Positions 25,917-35,827 of a DNA stretch of 64,000 nt are shown piece after piece (the first letter of the stretch is position 1; the number at the start of each line of letters is the position of its first letter). The notes under the pieces are model-generated. The model searched no databases and had not been told where the DNA came from. It was given only the letters and a program-made list of their open reading frames with translations. Source of the DNA: Enterobacter asburiae (GTDB lineage Bacteria; Pseudomonadota; Gammaproteobacteria; Enterobacterales; Enterobacteriaceae). The DNA is taken from NCBI RefSeq assembly GCF_021440515.1, contig NZ_JAKCMV010000024.1, positions 1-64,000 of the forward strand. Reading direction: 5' to 3'. The position numbers and the translations under genes are program-made.

Positions 25917-27107
25917 ATGAGTGTACGTTTAGTGTTAGCCAAAGGGCGCGAGAAGTCATTGTTGCGCCGCCATCCCTGGGTCTTTTCCGGCGCCGTTGCC
26001 CGTATGGAAGGCAAAGCCAGCCTCGGTGAAACCATCGATATCGTTGACCATCAGGGGAAATGGTTAGCGCGCGGCGCATACTCGCCGGCCTCCCAGATCC
26101 GCGCGCGCGTCTGGACCTTCGATAAAGACGAGACTGTCGATATCGACTTCTTTACCCGCCGTTTGCACCAGGCGCAGCAGTGGCGCGAGTGGCTGGCAAA
26201 ACGCGACGGGCTGGACAGCTATCGACTGATTGCCGGTGAATCCGACGGGATGCCGGGCGTAACGATCGATCGCTTCGGCAACTTCCTGGTGCTCCAGCTG
26301 TTAAGCGCCGGGGCGGAATATCAGCGCGCGGCGTTAATCAGCGCCCTGCAAACCTGCTTCCCGGAATGCGCAATCTACGATCGCAGCGACGTGGCGGTAC
26401 GTAAGAAAGAGGGGTTGGAGCTGACGCAAGGTCCTGTTACCGGCGAGCTGCCGCCTGCCCTGCTGCCTATTGAAGAACACGGCATGAAGCTGCTGGTGGA
26501 TATTCAGGGCGGCCACAAAACGGGTTACTACCTCGATCAGCGCGACAGCCGTCTGGCGACCCGCCAGTACGTGGCGGACAAGCGCGTGCTGAACTGCTTC
26601 TCCTATACCGGCGGCTTCGCGGTGTCCGCGCTGATGGGCGGCTGCGCTCAGGTAGTCAGCGTTGATACCTCTCAGGAAGCGCTGGACGTGGCGAAGCAGA
26701 ACGTTGAGCTGAACAAGCTGGATCTGAGCAAAGCGGAGTTCATCCGCGACGACGTGTTCAAGCTGCTGCGCAAATACCGTGACCAGGGCGAAAAGTTCGA
26801 CGTCATCGTGATGGATCCACCGAAGTTCGTGGAGAACAAAAGCCAGCTGATGGGCGCCTGCCGTGGCTATAAAGATATCAACATGCTGGCGATCCAGCTG
26901 CTGAACCCGGGCGGCGTGCTGCTGACCTTCTCCTGCTCCGGCCTGATGACCACAGATTTATTTCAGAAAATCATCGCCGACGCCGCTATAGATGCCGGGC
27001 GTGATGTACAATTTATAGAGCAGTTCCGTCAGGCCGCCGATCATCCGGTGATCGCTACCTACCCGGAAGGGCTGTATCTGAAAGGGTTTGCCTGTCGCGT
27101 CATGTAA
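25917..27107 (+). CDS. rlmI: 23S rRNA m5C1962 methyltransferase RlmI
   Basis: 396 residues, same as E. coli RlmI. An N-terminal PUA domain (about 1-75) is followed by a central beta-hairpin domain and a Rossmann methyltransferase domain. The SAM motif is [19 protein letters not shown], motif IV is [13 protein letters not shown], and FSCSGLM carries the catalytic Cys. It methylates C1962 of 23S rRNA. The start is ATG 25917. Confidence 0.96.
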   Translation: MSVRLVLAKGREKSLLRRHPWVFSGAVARMEGKASLGETIDIVDHQGKWLARGAYSPASQIRARVWTFDKDETVDIDFFTRRLHQAQQWREWLAKRDGLDSYRLIAGESDGMPGVTIDRFGNFLVLQLLSAGAEYQRAALISALQTCFPECAIYDRSDVAVRKKEGLELTQGPVTGELPPALLPIEEHGMKLLVDIQGGHKTGYYLDQRDSRLATRQYVADKRVLNCFSYTGGFAVSALMGGCAQVVSVDTSQEALDVAKQNVELNKLDLSKAEFIRDDVFKLLRKYRDQGEKFDVIVMDPPKFVENKSQLMGACRGYKDINMLAIQLLNPGGVLLTFSCSGLMTTDLFQKIIADAAIDAGRDVQFIEQFRQAADHPVIATYPEGLYLKGFACRVM

Positions 27108-27133
27108 CTTGAAATGAGAAATATTGCCCACAC
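27108..27133 (+). promoter_or_regulatory. Sigma-32-like heat-shock promoter of hspQ
   Basis: CTTGAAA (27108-27114), a 12-bp spacer and CCCACAC (27127-27133) closely match the RpoH consensus CTTGAAA-N11-16-CCCATNT. It starts just after the rlmI stop. hspQ is heat-shock-induced in E. coli. Confidence 0.75.
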
Positions 27134-27167
27134 ATAAGGTGTATGTAATGTTTCCCGGGAGGTGACT

Positions 27168-27485
27168 ATGATTGCCAGCAAATTCGGTATCGGCCAGCAG
27201 GTCCGCCACACCTTACTTGGGTATCTGGGCGTGGTCGTGGATATCGACCCGGAATATTCGCTTGATGAGCCATCAGCAGACGAACTGGCGGTTGATGCGG
27301 AGCTTCGCGCTACCCCGTGGTATCACGTGGTGATGGAAGATGATGATGGGCAGCCTGTTCATACCTATCTTGCCGAAGCGCAGCTTAGCGGAGAACTTCA
27401 GGATGAGCATCCTGAACAGCCCACGCTGGATGAGCTTGCCCAGACTATCCGTAAACAGCTCCAGGCTCCGCGCTTGCGGAACTAG
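27168..27485 (+). CDS. hspQ: Heat shock protein HspQ
   Basis: 105 residues from ATG 27168, as in E. coli; GGGAGG precedes it by five bases. HspQ binds hemimethylated DNA, promotes degradation of mutant DnaA and acts as a Lon specificity enhancer. The conserved start [14 protein letters not shown] and the [25 protein letters not shown] block are present. A GTG six bases upstream is also in frame but sits in the ribosome site spacing. Confidence 0.96.
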   Translation: MIASKFGIGQQVRHTLLGYLGVVVDIDPEYSLDEPSADELAVDAELRATPWYHVVMEDDDGQPVHTYLAEAQLSGELQDEHPEQPTLDELAQTIRKQLQAPRLRN

Positions 27486-27491
27486 CAGATG

Positions 27492-27523
27492 AAAAAAGCC
27501 CGGTATCGCAACCGGGCTTTTTT
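27492..27523. terminator. Bidirectional terminator between hspQ and yccU
   Basis: AAAAAAGCCCGGT pairs with ACCGGGCTTTTTT around an ATCGCA loop, with A and T runs on both flanks. It serves the two convergent genes. Confidence 0.92.
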
Positions 27524-27524
27524 A

Positions 27525-27938
27525 TTATTTCGCCAGCCCCAGTCGGGGAATATCAATCGCCGGGCATCGGTCCATCACCACGTTCAGCCCCGCCTCGCGC
27601 GCCAGCACCGCGGCCTGTTCGTTGATCACGCCAAGCTGCAACCACAGCGTTTTCGCACCAATCGCGATGGCTTCCTGGGCGACGCCCCAGGCCGCTTCGG
27701 AATTACGGAACACATCCACCATATCCACTCTTTCCGGCACCTCGGCCAGGGTTCCATACCCCTGCTGCCCGAGCAGCGTTTTCCCGGCCACTTTTGGCGA
27801 TACGGGGATCACGTGATAGCCCTGATCGAGAAGATATTTCATCACCCGATAGCTTGGGCGGTCGGGCTTGTCGCTCGCACCCACCAGCGCGATGGTTCGG
27901 GTCGATGTCAGAATGTCAGCAATCTCGTTCTCTTTCAT
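27525..27938 (-). CDS. yccU: CoA-binding domain protein YccU
   Basis: 137 residues from ATG 27938 ([37 protein letters not shown]), almost identical to E. coli YccU as I recall it. A single Rossmann-like CoA-binding domain has the nucleotide loop [12 protein letters not shown] and later [11 protein letters not shown] and DRCPAID. No reaction is established. A longer frame to 28019 adds an unlikely N-terminal extension. Divergent from yccT. Confidence 0.93.
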   Translation of the reverse strand: MKENEIADILTSTRTIALVGASDKPDRPSYRVMKYLLDQGYHVIPVSPKVAGKTLLGQQGYGTLAEVPERVDMVDVFRNSEAAWGVAQEAIAIGAKTLWLQLGVINEQAAVLAREAGLNVVMDRCPAIDIPRLGLAK

Positions 27939-28108
27939 AATCTTCCTCCAGGCTTTTTTTAAAGTGTACGTCAAAGCCGCCCGCTCAACCATCCAACCCA
28001 TACAGATGTATGAGGGCAAAATCGCAGAATATGTCTATATGTTAGTAAACGTGATTATCGAAAAATTTAGATACATTATTGGGAACGTCTTTTAGACAGG
28101 AGCACCCT

Positions 28109-28771
28109 ATGAAAACCGGCCTTGCCTCCGCTGTCATCGCACTCGTTATGCCGGTTTGCGTCTTTGCGACCACGCTACGGCTCTCCACCGATATCGATCT
28201 GCTGGTGCTGGACGGTAAAAAAGTCTCCAGTTCGCTGCTGCGGGGTGCAGACAGCATTGAGCTGGACAACGGGCCGCATCAGGTGGTGTTTCGCGTGGAA
28301 AAGACAATCCGGGTCGCCAACCACGAACAGCGCATGTACATCTCGCCGCCGCTTGTCGTCAGCTTTAATACGCAGCGGATTAGCCAGGTAAATTTTAGCC
28401 TGCCCCGGCTGGAAACGGAAAAAGAGGCGCAGGCGTTTGAATCGGCCCCGCGCATGGAGCTGCTGGACGGCGATGCCATGAGCATCCCGGTGAAGCTGGA
28501 TATCCTCGCCATCACCACCACGCCGAACGGCGTTAATTATGAAGCGGATACCGAAATCTACAACAAAGCGGGCAAACGCGCCTCGCTGCCGCAGTTCGCC
28601 ACCATGATGGCGGATGACAGCACGCTGCTGTCGGGCGTGTCCGAGCTGGACGTCATTCCTCCGCAGTCCCAGACGCTCACCGAGCAGCGGCTGAAATTCT
28701 GGTTTCAGCAGGCAGACCCGGATACGCGCGCACGGTTCCTGCAATGGGCAAAGCAGCAGCCCTCGTCGTAA
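28109..28771 (+). CDS. yccT: YccT/DUF2057 periplasmic protein
   Basis: 220 residues from ATG 28109 (AGGAG upstream) with a signal peptide ([20 protein letters not shown]). DUF2057 family; in Salmonella YccT (CsgI) has been linked to inhibition of curli assembly. The conserved block [41 protein letters not shown] is present. Curli genes are not in the window, so the role is inferred from the family only. Confidence 0.92.
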   Translation: MKTGLASAVIALVMPVCVFATTLRLSTDIDLLVLDGKKVSSSLLRGADSIELDNGPHQVVFRVEKTIRVANHEQRMYISPPLVVSFNTQRISQVNFSLPRLETEKEAQAFESAPRMELLDGDAMSIPVKLDILAITTTPNGVNYEADTEIYNKAGKRASLPQFATMMADDSTLLSGVSELDVIPPQSQTLTEQRLKFWFQQADPDTRARFLQWAKQQPSS

Positions 28772-28851
28772 TACACATTTTTACGCCCTTTCTCTTGCAG
28801 CATCAGGCGCTTCCAGTCATCTTGTAGCCAGTTAACCTGACGGGAAAGATT

Positions 28852-29310
28852 ATGGAACTGACAACACGCACGCTTCCTGCGCGCAAACATATTGCTCTCG
28901 TAGCGCACGATCACTGTAAACAGATGCTGCTGAACTGGGTTCGTCATCATCGTTCCGTGCTGGAACAGCACAGGCTCTCTGCGACGGGCACGACCGGCAA
29001 CCTGATCCAGCGCGAAACCGGCTTAGAGGTCAATGCCATGCTGAGCGGCCCGATGGGTGGCGATCAGCAGGTCGGGGCGCAGATTTCGGAAGGGAAAATT
29101 GATGTGCTGATTTTCTTCTGGGATCCGCTGAACGCCGTACCGCACGACCCGGATGTAAAAGCGCTGCTGCGTCTGGCAACGGTGTGGAATATTCCGGTAG
29201 CAACTAACCTGTCCACCGCCGACTTTATTATTGCCTCCCCGCAGTTCAGCGCCCCGGTGGATATTTTGATCCCGGACTATCAGCGCTATCTTGCTGAGCG
29301 GCTGAAGTAG
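28852..29310 (+). CDS. mgsA: Methylglyoxal synthase
   Basis: 152 residues, same as E. coli. It converts dihydroxyacetone phosphate into methylglyoxal and phosphate, a bypass of lower glycolysis when sugar phosphates build up. The catalytic [11 protein letters not shown] places Asp71, and [13 protein letters not shown] places His98 and Asp101; Asp91 lies in FFWDPLN. Cytoplasmic homohexamer in the family. Confidence 0.97.
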   Translation: MELTTRTLPARKHIALVAHDHCKQMLLNWVRHHRSVLEQHRLSATGTTGNLIQRETGLEVNAMLSGPMGGDQQVGAQISEGKIDVLIFFWDPLNAVPHDPDVKALLRLATVWNIPVATNLSTADFIIASPQFSAPVDILIPDYQRYLAERLK

Positions 29311-29320
29311 CTTTTTGAAG

Positions 29321-29348
29321 GCCGGGTCAGGCGACGCCGCCACCCGGC
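29321..29348. repeat. REP-like palindromic element
   Basis: GCCGGGT (29321-29327) and ACCCGGC (29342-29348) flank CAGGCGACGCCGCC, the form of an enterobacterial REP unit. It sits between the convergent mgsA and helD genes, the usual place for REPs, which can stall 3' exonucleases or transcription. Confidence 0.75.
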
Positions 29349-29355
29349 CATTCCC

Positions 29356-31410
29356 CTACGGCTTCCTCGCCACCGGCACATCCATACTCTTCAGAATATC
29401 GACAAACACGGACGGCGCCTCTTTATTGAACAGCAGCCAGACGCGATGCCGCGCGCGGGTGATCGCCACGTACAGCAAACGACGCTCTTCAGCATCCGGG
29501 AAATCTTCCGGTACCGGCAGTAACGCCTGCTCCATCACCGACTCGCGCGCGGGCGCCGGGAAGCCATCGCTGCCCTCCTTGAGCCCCACCACGATCGCGT
29601 AATCCGCCTGCTGGCCCTTACTGGCGTGGATAGTCATAAAATCAAGCTGGAGCTTCGGCCAGCGGGTCGCGGCTTTTTCCAGCGCCGCCGGTTTGAGGTG
29701 GTGATATCGCGCCAGCACCAGAATGCGCTCGTCAGGTTTCGCGTAACCGCTCAGCTTGTCCAGCAGCGGCTCAAGCTGATCTTCCGCCATCAGCGTCACC
29801 GCTTTTTTATCCCCGGTCGTCAGGCTGTTAAGCGGCTTGGCCAGCTGATGCGGGTTCTGCTGAATAAAGCGGTTGGCGATTTCCCCAATGCGCGAGTTGA
29901 AGCGGTAGGTGGTGTCCAGATCGCTGCGATCGCCTTCGCCAAAATATTCGTGGAAGGCGGTGGTCAATGAGAGCTGCGCCCCGCTGAAGCGGTAGATTGC
30001 CTGCCAGTCATCCCCCACCGCAAAGAGCGACGTATGTTTATTTTGCGCACGCAGGGCCGACAGCAGCGCGGCGCGCTGGGGCGAGATATCCTGAAACTCA
30101 TCCACCAGGATATGCTTCCACGGACTGACAAACCGCCCTTTTTCGAGAATGATAATGGCCTGGTGGATCAGCCCGGAAAAATCGACCGCGGTCTCTTCTT
30201 TCAACGCCGTTTTCCAGGCTTTCAGCATCGGTGCCATCAGCTTGACCCGCTTCGAAAACAGAGCCTGGATCTCTTCCGGCGCGCTTTCAATCATCTCTGC
30301 CTGCGTGCCGCCGTGCATGCGCATCAGGCTAACCCAGCGGTCAAGGCGTGAGCCGAGGCGGCGCGCGAGCTTTTCATCCTGCCAGAAGCTGCCCTCGGGC
30401 ACCTCCCAGTTCAGCTCCTCTTCAAGCCACTGGCGCCAGCCCTTCGCCTGCGCTTTTTTCTCGCTGCACTGCTGCTGCCAGGTTTTGATAAACAGCGACT
30501 GGCGCGCCTGAGTGTCATTTTCAAGCCTGCTGATAGCCGGGACCTTTTTGCTCCCATGCTGAATGATGTGCAGCGCAAGGGCGTGGAAGGTTCGGGCGGT
30601 GATGTCCTGGGTATGCAGGCGCTCCTGAATTCGCTCGTCCATCTCCTGCGCAGCCTTGCGGCCAAACGCAAGGAGTAAAATCTGATCCGGCGCGGCGGCA
30701 CCGGTAGTCAGAAGCCAGCCCGCGCGGGCAACCAGCACGGAGGTTTTGCCGCTTCCCGCCCCCGCCAGCACCAGAAGCGACTGCTCGCCGTTGACCACCG
30801 CCCGCGCCTGGGCAGGGTTCAGCGGTGAGGATTCAATCTGGCTGAAGAAATCAGCGTATTGCGTCAGCATGGCGTCGGTCCACGCCTGGTCGTGGGCCAG
30901 ACGGCTTTGATCGATATCCGTAAGCCACGCCTGGCACTGCCGCCACGCTTCGCGGCAGTTTTCAAATTCATCAAGACGGCTCACCGGCAGCGGCAGCGCG
31001 GTAAGCGCCTGCTTAATTTTTTGCTGTAGGCCTGCGGTTTGCTGGCGCGTGAGCCATTTTTTCTGCTCGCTGCTTTGCGCAATGTCATCCACGACCTGCT
31101 GCAAAACCTGCGCGGCGACGTTGCTCATCTCTTCGCTCCACTGACGCCAGCGGGTATTCAGATGGTGGTGGAAACGCTGGGTTTCGGCCCACTCGGTGCC
31201 GTGCAGGCGCACCACTTTTTCAGCAGGCAGAACAAACTCCAGCTCGCCCCACACCAGCCCGCGCTTGCAGTGGATAGCTAAAAGCTGGTTAAACGGAATG
31301 AGGTATTCGTGACGCTCGCCAGAGACTTTGACGCCTGCATTGAGAAGGACAACCTTGTCATAAGGATGTTGCGCCAGGCGTTTGCCCAGTGAAGTTGCTT
31401 TCAGTTCCAT
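29356..31410 (-). CDS. helD: DNA helicase IV
   Basis: SF1 UvrD/Rep-like 3'-5' helicase, 684 residues as in E. coli. An N-terminal region of about 195 residues precedes motif I (AGAGSGKT at 216-223); later are ILVDEFQDISPQR (motif II), VGDDWQAIYRFSGAQ (motif III) and YVAITRARHRVWLLF (motif VI). It takes part in recombination and, in some bacteria, relatives recycle RNA polymerase. Divergent from yccF. Confidence 0.96.
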   Translation of the reverse strand: MELKATSLGKRLAQHPYDKVVLLNAGVKVSGERHEYLIPFNQLLAIHCKRGLVWGELEFVLPAEKVVRLHGTEWAETQRFHHHLNTRWRQWSEEMSNVAAQVLQQVVDDIAQSSEQKKWLTRQQTAGLQQKIKQALTALPLPVSRLDEFENCREAWRQCQAWLTDIDQSRLAHDQAWTDAMLTQYADFFSQIESSPLNPAQARAVVNGEQSLLVLAGAGSGKTSVLVARAGWLLTTGAAAPDQILLLAFGRKAAQEMDERIQERLHTQDITARTFHALALHIIQHGSKKVPAISRLENDTQARQSLFIKTWQQQCSEKKAQAKGWRQWLEEELNWEVPEGSFWQDEKLARRLGSRLDRWVSLMRMHGGTQAEMIESAPEEIQALFSKRVKLMAPMLKAWKTALKEETAVDFSGLIHQAIIILEKGRFVSPWKHILVDEFQDISPQRAALLSALRAQNKHTSLFAVGDDWQAIYRFSGAQLSLTTAFHEYFGEGDRSDLDTTYRFNSRIGEIANRFIQQNPHQLAKPLNSLTTGDKKAVTLMAEDQLEPLLDKLSGYAKPDERILVLARYHHLKPAALEKAATRWPKLQLDFMTIHASKGQQADYAIVVGLKEGSDGFPAPARESVMEQALLPVPEDFPDAEERRLLYVAITRARHRVWLLFNKEAPSVFVDILKSMDVPVARKP

Positions 31411-31533
31411 GTCCGGCCGGATCCACGAAGAGATAATTTGTCAGATAGTTTAACTGCCAGTTTTAAGGTGCTCCAGCCTAAAAAAACGTTACAATCATTG
31501 GGCGTTAATCATATCGAAAGGAACTGAGGGTTT

Positions 31534-31980
31534 ATGCGTACCGTTCTGAATATTTTGAATTTTGTCCTTGGCGGTTTTGCCACCACCCTTTCATGGCTTT
31601 TTGCCACCCTGGTGAGCATCGTGCTCATTTTCACGCTTCCCCTGACGCGCTCCTGCTGGGAAATCACCAAACTGTCATTGCTTCCTTATGGTAACGAGGC
31701 CGTTCACGTGGACGAGCTGAACCCGGAAGGGAAAAGCGCGCTGATGAACACCGGCGGAACCTTGCTCAACATTCTGTGGCTGATTTTCTTTGGCTGGTGG
31801 CTGTGCGTGATGCACATTTTCGCCGGTATCGCCCAGTGCATTACGATTATCGGTATTCCGGTTGGGATCGCGAATTTCAAAATCGCGGCAATCGCCCTGT
31901 GGCCCGTCGGGCGCAGAGTCGTTCCGGTTGAAGTGGCGCAGGCCGCGCGCGAAGCCAATGCCCGCCGTCGTTTTCAGTAA
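31534..31980 (+). CDS. yccF: YccF domain inner-membrane protein
   Basis: 148 residues with two YccF repeats, each pairing hydrophobic helices with a Gly/Trp-rich segment (LGGFATTLSWLFATLVSIVLIFTLPLTR and LWLIFFGWWLCVMHIFAGIAQCITIIGIPVG). Function unknown. It forms a pair with yccS, 18 bp downstream. AAAGGAACTGAGG precedes the ATG. Confidence 0.94.
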   Translation: MRTVLNILNFVLGGFATTLSWLFATLVSIVLIFTLPLTRSCWEITKLSLLPYGNEAVHVDELNPEGKSALMNTGGTLLNILWLIFFGWWLCVMHIFAGIAQCITIIGIPVGIANFKIAAIALWPVGRRVVPVEVAQAAREANARRRFQ

Positions 31981-31998
31981 TAAGGACAGGCCGCGCTC

Positions 31999-34161
31999 AT
32001 GCTAAGCCCACTGCTTCGCCGCTATACCTGGAACAGTAACTGGCTCTATAACGTCAGGATCTTTATCGCCCTGTGCGGCACGGTTGCCCTGCCGTGGTGG
32101 ATAGACGACGTTAAGCTCACCATTCCGCTAACCCTCGGCGTGGTTGCCGGGGCGCTGGCGGATCTGGACGACCGCCTGGCCGGACGGCTGCGTAACCTGG
32201 TCATCACGCTTATCTGCTTCTTTATCGCCTCGGCGTCCGTGGAGCTGCTGTTCCCGTGGCCGTGGCTCTTTGCCATCGGCCTGACACTCTCCACCAGCGG
32301 GTTTATTCTGCTGGGCGGGCTGGGGCAACGCTACGCCACCATCGCCTTTGGCGCGCTGCTGATCGCGGTCTACACCATGCTCGGCGTATCGCTTTACGAC
32401 CAGTGGTATCAACAGCCGGTCCTGCTGCTGCTGGGGGCAATCTGGTATAACCTGCTTACCCTGACCGGGCACCTGATCTTCCCGGTTCGCGCCTTGCAGG
32501 ATAACCTCGCGCGCAGCTACGAACAGCTGGCGCACTATCTGGAACTCAAATCCCGGCTGTTCGATCCGGATATTGAAGAGGAGAGTCAGGCCCCGCTTTA
32601 CGATCTGGCGCTGGCAAACGGTCAGCTTGTTGCGACCCTGAACCAGACGAAAGCGTCTCTTCTGACCCGACTGCGTGGCGATCGCGGTCAGCGCGGCACC
32701 CGCAGAACGTTGCACTACTATTTTGCGGCGCAGGATATTCACGAACGCGCCAGTTCGTCCCACGTGCAATATGCCGCCCTCAGAGAGAAGTTCCGCTATA
32801 GCGACGTGATGTTCCGCTTCCAGCGTCTGCTCTCGATGCAGTCCCAGGCCTGCCAGCAGCTGGCGCGCTCAATTCTGCTGCGAACGCCCTACCAGCACGA
32901 TCCGCGTTTCGAACGCGCTTTCAGCCATCTGGACGCGGCGCTCGATCGCGTGCAGGCCAGCGGCACGTCGCCGGATCAGATTAAAGCGCTGGGCTTTTTA
33001 CTCAATAACCTGCGGGCAATCGATGCCCAGCTTGCCACCATTGAGTCCGAGCAGGCGATGGCGATGCCGGGTAATGATGCGAACAGCCAGCTGTCCGATG
33101 ATGGCGTTCACAGCTTTAGCGACATGTGGTTGCGCCTGAGCCGAAACTTTACGCCGGAATCCGCGCTGTTCCGCCACGCGGTGCGAATGTCGCTGGTGCT
33201 CTGCGTGGGCTATGCCTTTATACAGATAACCGGGCTGCATCACGGCTACTGGATCTTGCTGACCAGCCTGTTTGTTTGCCAGCCGAACTACAACGCCACG
33301 CGCCACCGCCTGGCGCTGCGAATTATCGGTACTCTGGTCGGGGTCGCAATTGGCCTGCCCGTGCTCTACTTCGTGCCTTCTATAGAAGGGCAGCTGATCC
33401 TCATCGTGATAACCGGCGTGCTGTTCTTCGCGTTTCGTAACGTACAGTACGCCCACGCCACGATGTTCATCACCCTGCTGGTCCTGCTGTGCTTTAATCT
33501 GCTCGGTGAAGGTTTTGAGGTCGCCCTGCCCCGCGTGATCGATACCTTAATCGGCTGTGCAATAGCGTGGGCCGCCGTGAGCTTTATCTGGCCGGACTGG
33601 CGTTTTCGCAATCTACCGCGCGTGCTGGACAGAGCGATGAACGCCAACTGCCGCTATCTGGATGCCATTCTGGAGCAGTATCACCAGGGACGTGACAACC
33701 GGCTGGCCTACCGTATCGCCCGCCGTGACGCGCACAACAGCGATTCAGAGCTGGCTTCCGTGGTGTCAAATATGTCTACGGAACCCGGCGCCACCCCTGA
33801 AATTAAGGAAACCGCGTTTCGTCTGCTCTGCCTGAACCATACCTTTACCAGCTACATCTCTACGCTGGGCGCCCACCGTGAAAAGCTGAGCAACCCGGGT
33901 ATTCTTGCCCTGCTGGATGATGCCGTCTGTTACGTTGATGATGCCCTTCACCATCGCCCAGCCGATGGACCGCGCGTTCGCCAGGCGCTGGACGAGCTGT
34001 CCCAGCGTATCGCCCATCTCGATCCCGGTTCCGACAGCAAAGCACCGCTGGTTCTCCAACAGATTGGCCTGCTCATTGCCCTGCTGCCGGAAATTTGTCG
34101 CCTTCAGCAGCTCATTGCTACCTGGCGGAGTAATTCTTCATTGGATCCGGTAACGCGTTAA
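31999..34161 (+). CDS. yccS: FUSC-family inner-membrane protein YccS
   Basis: 720 residues, the E. coli family length. Two hydrophobic bundles (about 20-170 and 400-530) are separated and followed by large soluble regions, the FusC/aromatic-acid exporter-like layout. The second bundle has SLVLCVGYAFIQITGLHHGYWILLTSLFVCQPNYNATRHRL, the FUSC signature. Substrate unknown. Its last 44 bp overlap the 3' end of the convergent sxy gene. Confidence 0.94.
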   Translation: MLSPLLRRYTWNSNWLYNVRIFIALCGTVALPWWIDDVKLTIPLTLGVVAGALADLDDRLAGRLRNLVITLICFFIASASVELLFPWPWLFAIGLTLSTSGFILLGGLGQRYATIAFGALLIAVYTMLGVSLYDQWYQQPVLLLLGAIWYNLLTLTGHLIFPVRALQDNLARSYEQLAHYLELKSRLFDPDIEEESQAPLYDLALANGQLVATLNQTKASLLTRLRGDRGQRGTRRTLHYYFAAQDIHERASSSHVQYAALREKFRYSDVMFRFQRLLSMQSQACQQLARSILLRTPYQHDPRFERAFSHLDAALDRVQASGTSPDQIKALGFLLNNLRAIDAQLATIESEQAMAMPGNDANSQLSDDGVHSFSDMWLRLSRNFTPESALFRHAVRMSLVLCVGYAFIQITGLHHGYWILLTSLFVCQPNYNATRHRLALRIIGTLVGVAIGLPVLYFVPSIEGQLILIVITGVLFFAFRNVQYAHATMFITLLVLLCFNLLGEGFEVALPRVIDTLIGCAIAWAAVSFIWPDWRFRNLPRVLDRAMNANCRYLDAILEQYHQGRDNRLAYRIARRDAHNSDSELASVVSNMSTEPGATPEIKETAFRLLCLNHTFTSYISTLGAHREKLSNPGILALLDDAVCYVDDALHHRPADGPRVRQALDELSQRIAHLDPGSDSKAPLVLQQIGLLIALLPEICRLQQLIATWRSNSSLDPVTR

Positions 34162-34744
34162 ACCAGTCGGTTAGCTCCTGGCGAGTGTCAGCCGGGAGCG
34201 CCGCCTCATGCATCCCTTCAATAGCCCCTTTAAGCGCAAACAGCACTTTGATCCCCAGCTGTTTATTGATGGCCCGCACCTTCAGCCAGCTCCGCTTCGC
34301 CCCAAGCTCCCGTAACGTTTTCTCATTAGTGATGCCTGCTTCGTAAAGCAGAACTTCGAGCTGGAACGTCAGGTTTGGCAGATCTTTTAGCCGGTTTCGC
34401 TGATAGCGCTGAACCCGCTCGTGCCTCGCTGCCGCCAGCGCATAGGAAGAGAGCTGGAGTAATTTATCCCTGTCCTGCCACAGGCCGTCGTCAACGCGGA
34501 AATAGTTCAGCGGTACCGGACGGCCCCGCTTCATGAGCGTTAAATAGGACGAGGCGTGTTTCACACAGTATGTTGCGCTCTCTTCGCAGGCCCGGATGTA
34601 AAGTTCCCCCTCTGCCACCATGGCAAAAACCGCATCATCCACCGCCAGGGTATAACCGCCAAAAAGCGCACGATGCTGGATATTGCCCAAAGGTGAAAGG
34701 TATTCCTGAGATTTATAAATCCTCTCGTACGATATCTTTTTCAT
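34118..34744 (-). CDS. sxy: Competence regulator Sxy/TfoX
   Basis: 208 residues. The N-terminal TfoX domain (GNIQHRALFGGYTLAVDDAVFAMVAEGELYIRA) and C-terminal TfoX_C helical domain (LKDLPNLTFQLEVLLYEAGITNEKTLRELGAKR) are intact. Sxy directs CRP to CRP-S sites of competence and DNA-uptake genes. The 3' end overlaps yccS by 44 bp. Divergent from sulA across a 218-bp gap. Confidence 0.94.
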   Translation of the reverse strand: MKKISYERIYKSQEYLSPLGNIQHRALFGGYTLAVDDAVFAMVAEGELYIRACEESATYCVKHASSYLTLMKRGRPVPLNYFRVDDGLWQDRDKLLQLSSYALAAARHERVQRYQRNRLKDLPNLTFQLEVLLYEAGITNEKTLRELGAKRSWLKVRAINKQLGIKVLFALKGAIEGMHEAALPADTRQELTDWFNALPDPMKNYSAR

Positions 34745-34922
34745 GATATTTCTCTATAAAAATCAAATGGTAAAAGGGCGTTTACTGACTACCGGATCCG
34801 TTATCAGGAAAATAGGCAACTTATCGTTTGTGAGCAAGATCAATTTGAGTTATGCGCAGTTCATGAGCGAAATTTGCGAGGGGCTTTCAGAAATTGAAGT
34901 TGATCTTTATACATACAGGGGT

Positions 34923-34942
34923 TACTGTATATCCATACAGTA
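34923..34942 (+). promoter_or_regulatory. LexA box of sulA
   Basis: TACTGTATATCCATACAGTA is a near-ideal SOS box (CTGT-N8-ACAG at 34925-34940). It ends 20 bp before the sulA start and predicts tight repression with strong induction by DNA damage. Confidence 0.95.
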
Positions 34943-34962
34943 ACTACAGGGCTGGAATGAAT

Positions 34963-35472
34963 ATGTACACTTCAGGCTATGCAAATCGCTCAATCTCTCT
35001 CTCTTCTACCGCGGGCAATACCGCGAAGAAATCCGTCGGGAGTGTGTCGACAGGTCTTATCAGTGAAGTGGTTTATCGCGAAGACCAGCCTCTGTTGACG
35101 CAACTCCTTTTACTGCCATTATTACAACAGCTTGGTCAGCAGTCTCGCTGGCAGCTCTGGCTGACGCCGCAACAAAAATTAAGCCGTGAGTGGGTGCAGT
35201 CGGCTGGACTTCCGCTGACAAAGGTGATGCAGATTAATCAGCTATCACCCTGCGATACGGTCGAGTCAATGATTCGCGCCTTACGCACGGGGAACTACAG
35301 CGTCGTGATTGGATGGTTGTCAGATGAATTGACGGAAGAAGAGCATTTCCGGCTGACCGAAGCGGCAGAAGAAGGTAACGCGATCGGGTTCATTATGCGT
35401 CCGGTTCGCCCAGATCCTCATCGCAAAGGACAACTATCCGGGGTAAAAATTCACTCTAATTTGTATCATTGA
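34963..35472 (+). CDS. sulA: SOS cell-division inhibitor SulA
   Basis: 169 residues from ATG 34963 ([10 protein letters not shown]), E. coli length. An ATG two codons earlier is also in frame. SulA binds FtsZ and blocks Z-ring assembly during SOS; Lon removes it through the C-terminal His (IHSNLYH). The core [32 protein letters not shown] matches E. coli closely, while residues 8-30 vary. Controlled by the LexA box just upstream. Confidence 0.96.
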   Translation: MYTSGYANRSISLSSTAGNTAKKSVGSVSTGLISEVVYREDQPLLTQLLLLPLLQQLGQQSRWQLWLTPQQKLSREWVQSAGLPLTKVMQINQLSPCDTVESMIRALRTGNYSVVIGWLSDELTEEEHFRLTEAAEEGNAIGFIMRPVRPDPHRKGQLSGVKIHSNLYH

Positions 35473-35694
35473 GCGAAATTAAGACTATTCCTGGAATTTT
35501 TTTTGACCATAAGATCGAGAAATAGTTCAGATCGCGAAATCTTCGGCAAGGCTTGTCTGGTGCGGTTCTCGTTAATTTTACTGCACAAATTCCGTACAAA
35601 AAATGTTAAATATTAGGTATACGGAACTTTTTTTTTCATATGCCTGACGGAGTTCACACTTGTAAGTTTCTAGCTACGTTGTAGACTTTACATC
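35473..35694. other. sulA-ompA intergenic region with the ompA promoter
   Basis: AT-rich DNA with no reading frame of note. The right end holds the ompA promoter: TAGACTTTACATCGCC just before the predicted start at 35695 is the same as in E. coli from memory. Confidence 0.6.
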
Positions 35695-35827
35695 GCCAGG
35701 GGTGCTCGGCCTAAGCCGAAGATATCGGTAGATTTATATTTGACCACGCCCCCCGGTGAAGGATTTAACCGTGATCTCTTGCTAAAGATTTTCATGGCAA
35801 ATTTTGGATGATAACGAGGCGCAAAAA
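35695..35827 (+). promoter_or_regulatory. ompA 5' untranslated leader
   Basis: A 133-nt leader, the E. coli length, starting GCCAGGGGTGCTCGGC. A 5' stem-loop (TCGGC/GCCGA at about 35706-35719) corresponds to the hairpin that stabilises ompA mRNA in E. coli. GATAACGAGGCGC at the ribosome site is the region paired by the small RNA MicA. Confidence 0.8.

Noticed and set aside
34743-34943. 66-residue plus-strand frame between sxy and sulA
   Set aside because: It has no convincing ribosome site, runs into the LexA box, and occupies the known divergent control region.
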